Shown: positions 11,926 to 12,614 of the stretch, one piece after another
How the letters are laid out: every line of letters begins with the position of its first letter
How positions within the stretch are numbered: the first letter of the stretch is position 1
Assembly (NCBI GenBank): GCA_016204525.1
Contig: JACQKO010000067.1
Coordinates: 1-12,614, forward strand
Length of the DNA: 12,614 nt
From: Candidatus Levyibacteriota bacterium
Lineage (GTDB): Bacteria > Patescibacteriota > Microgenomatia > Levybacterales > GWA1-39-11
Direction: 5' to 3'
The notes under the pieces: model-generated
Seen by the model: the letters and a program-made list of their open reading frames with translations, nothing else
Databases searched by the model: none
Told to the model about the DNA's origin: nothing
Made by a program: the position numbers and the translations under genes

Positions 11926-12614
11926 TTTTAGCAACAATAACAATATTATTGGGTTTCCACCTTCCTGGGAACAGCTTAGTTAAAATTTTCTTTATTGAAT
12001 ATAGTTTTTTAAATGCGAAAAAGTATCTTTTTTCCAGTACTTTAAATCCTGAAAGTTTTAATTCAGCAACAATTATAGGTTCTGTATATTCTCTTACATG
12101 AGAGCTAGGGTTTTCTTTCATTAATCTTAAGTTTTCATTTAATGGCGTAGACAGAATGAATATGCCTGCTGGCTTTAAAAGACTACGAATGTCTTTGTAA
12201 AATCTAAAGATTTTTCGTGGAGACACGTGCTCAATTAATTCTATTGCAACAATTGCATCAAAATAACCTTTTTTATAGTAATTTTTAATTTTTAAGACAT
12301 CACAATTTTTAAATTTGCCCTTGAATTTTTCCTTCAACCTAATAATCGCTTTTTCCGAAATATCTATTCCATAAAGCTCATAATTTCCCCCAATTTCTTG
12401 CAGTCTTTGCTCAAGATAGCCTTGTCCGATTCCTAAATCTAAAATTTTCGAATTTTCCTTAGGAAGAAATTCTATAATAATATTTATTTTATCCTTTGTC
12501 ATCCCATCCAAGTCTTTGAATTTTGTGAGAGTCTTAAATTTTGTATTCCAAAAACGACTTGAATTATTGGCTTTTATTTCTGGATGTTCATCGGAATAAG
12601 TTTTTCTAAAATCA
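11909..12614 (-). CDS. Class I SAM-dependent methyltransferase (N-terminus cut by window edge)
   Basis: The frame is open to the right edge and gives 234 residues; no start codon need lie in the window, and the TTG at 12511 is not preferred. Residues before it (TYSDEHPEIKANNSSRFWNTK) look like real protein. The Rossmann core shows motif I 'ILDLGIGQGYLEQRL' (57-71), the acidic ribose-binding 'YGIDIS' (81-86), 'FDAIVAIELIEHV' (118-130), 'LLKPAGIFILSTP' (145-157) and 'HVREYTEPIIVAELKLSGF' (172-190). This is the Methyltransf_11/UbiG-like pattern. The substrate is unknown; surface glycan or lipid modification is common for such genes. The end 'RWKPNNIVIVAKK' is followed by VGGE, encoded by the direct repeat, so the natural stop seems to have been replaced. 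The gene is visibly more AT-rich than ilvC and the SpoIID gene. Confidence 0.88.
   Translation of the reverse strand, partial: DFRKTYSDEHPEIKANNSSRFWNTKFKTLTKFKDLDGMTKDKINIIIEFLPKENSKILDLGIGQGYLEQRLQEIGGNYELYGIDISEKAIIRLKEKFKGKFKNCDVLKIKNYYKKGYFDAIVAIELIEHVSPRKIFRFYKDIRSLLKPAGIFILSTPLNENLRLMKENPSSHVREYTEPIIVAELKLSGFKVLEKRYFFAFKKLYSIKKILTKLFPGRWKPNNIVIVAKKVGGE

Noticed and set aside
1..12614. CRISPR array, insertion sequence or prophage
   Set aside because: No regularly spaced repeats, transposase, integrase or phage structural genes were found on either strand.

Overview
The window looks like a chromosomal segment of a Candidate Phyla Radiation (Patescibacteria) bacterium, most likely of the Microgenomates type. 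This is inferred from gene content: a SpoIID-type wall hydrolase with a PcsB-like coiled coil, membrane bacterial-PH-domain proteins, a membrane-anchored VirD4/TraG-like ATPase, a probable DUF5678 protein, a PsbP-like two-repeat surface protein and short intergenic gaps. No taxonomic marker gene is present. Several genes end in TGA, so the UGA=Gly code of Gracilibacteria and Absconditabacteria does not apply.

Layout. Positions 1-7730 are almost entirely minus strand. From right to left they hold: a membrane PH-domain gene broken by an in-frame TAA with a small membrane protein after it; a VTT/DedA-like membrane protein; tRNA-Ser(UGA) and tRNA-Ser(GCU); a probable DUF5678 gene; a two-gene operon (112-aa unknown plus 805-aa VirD4/TraG-like ATPase); a tRNA with anticodon UAU (Ile); the SpoIID protein; a second membrane PH-domain gene; and the start of a further membrane protein cut by the window edge. 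From 7870 to 10166 the plus strand carries a Crp/Fnr-family regulator, divergent from the PH gene and with a candidate operator at its own promoter, followed by a stand-alone ketol-acid reductoisomerase (ilvC). This gene runs tail to tail into a small cupin gene and overlaps it by 32 bp. A membrane-anchored surface protein (plus) and the 3' part of an AT-rich SAM methyltransferase (minus, cut by the right edge) close the window.

Main observations. (1) Many genes have an extended -10 box (TGN-TATAAT-like) ending only 6-10 nt before the ATG, which predicts leaderless mRNAs; two of them share an almost identical TTGCC[G/T]-N17-TATCAT promoter. (2) The regulator has a TGTAAG-N4-CTTACA palindrome over its -35 box, while its recognition helix lacks the second Arg of E. 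coli CRP. (3) IlvC resembles yeast Ilv5 in sequence, yet has the duplicated C-terminal domain of the long class II enzymes. (4) A 20-bp perfect direct repeat, which reads as the C-terminal tail (RWGANNVV) of a lost methyltransferase, flanks the surface-protein gene on both sides and forms the 3' junction of the surviving methyltransferase. This points to past recombination at methyltransferase gene ends. (5) AUA is apparently read by a UAU-anticodon tRNA, which is uncommon in bacteria.

No CRISPR array, transposase, integrase, rRNA or convincing intrinsic terminator was seen. No intergenic stretch exceeds 300 bases.
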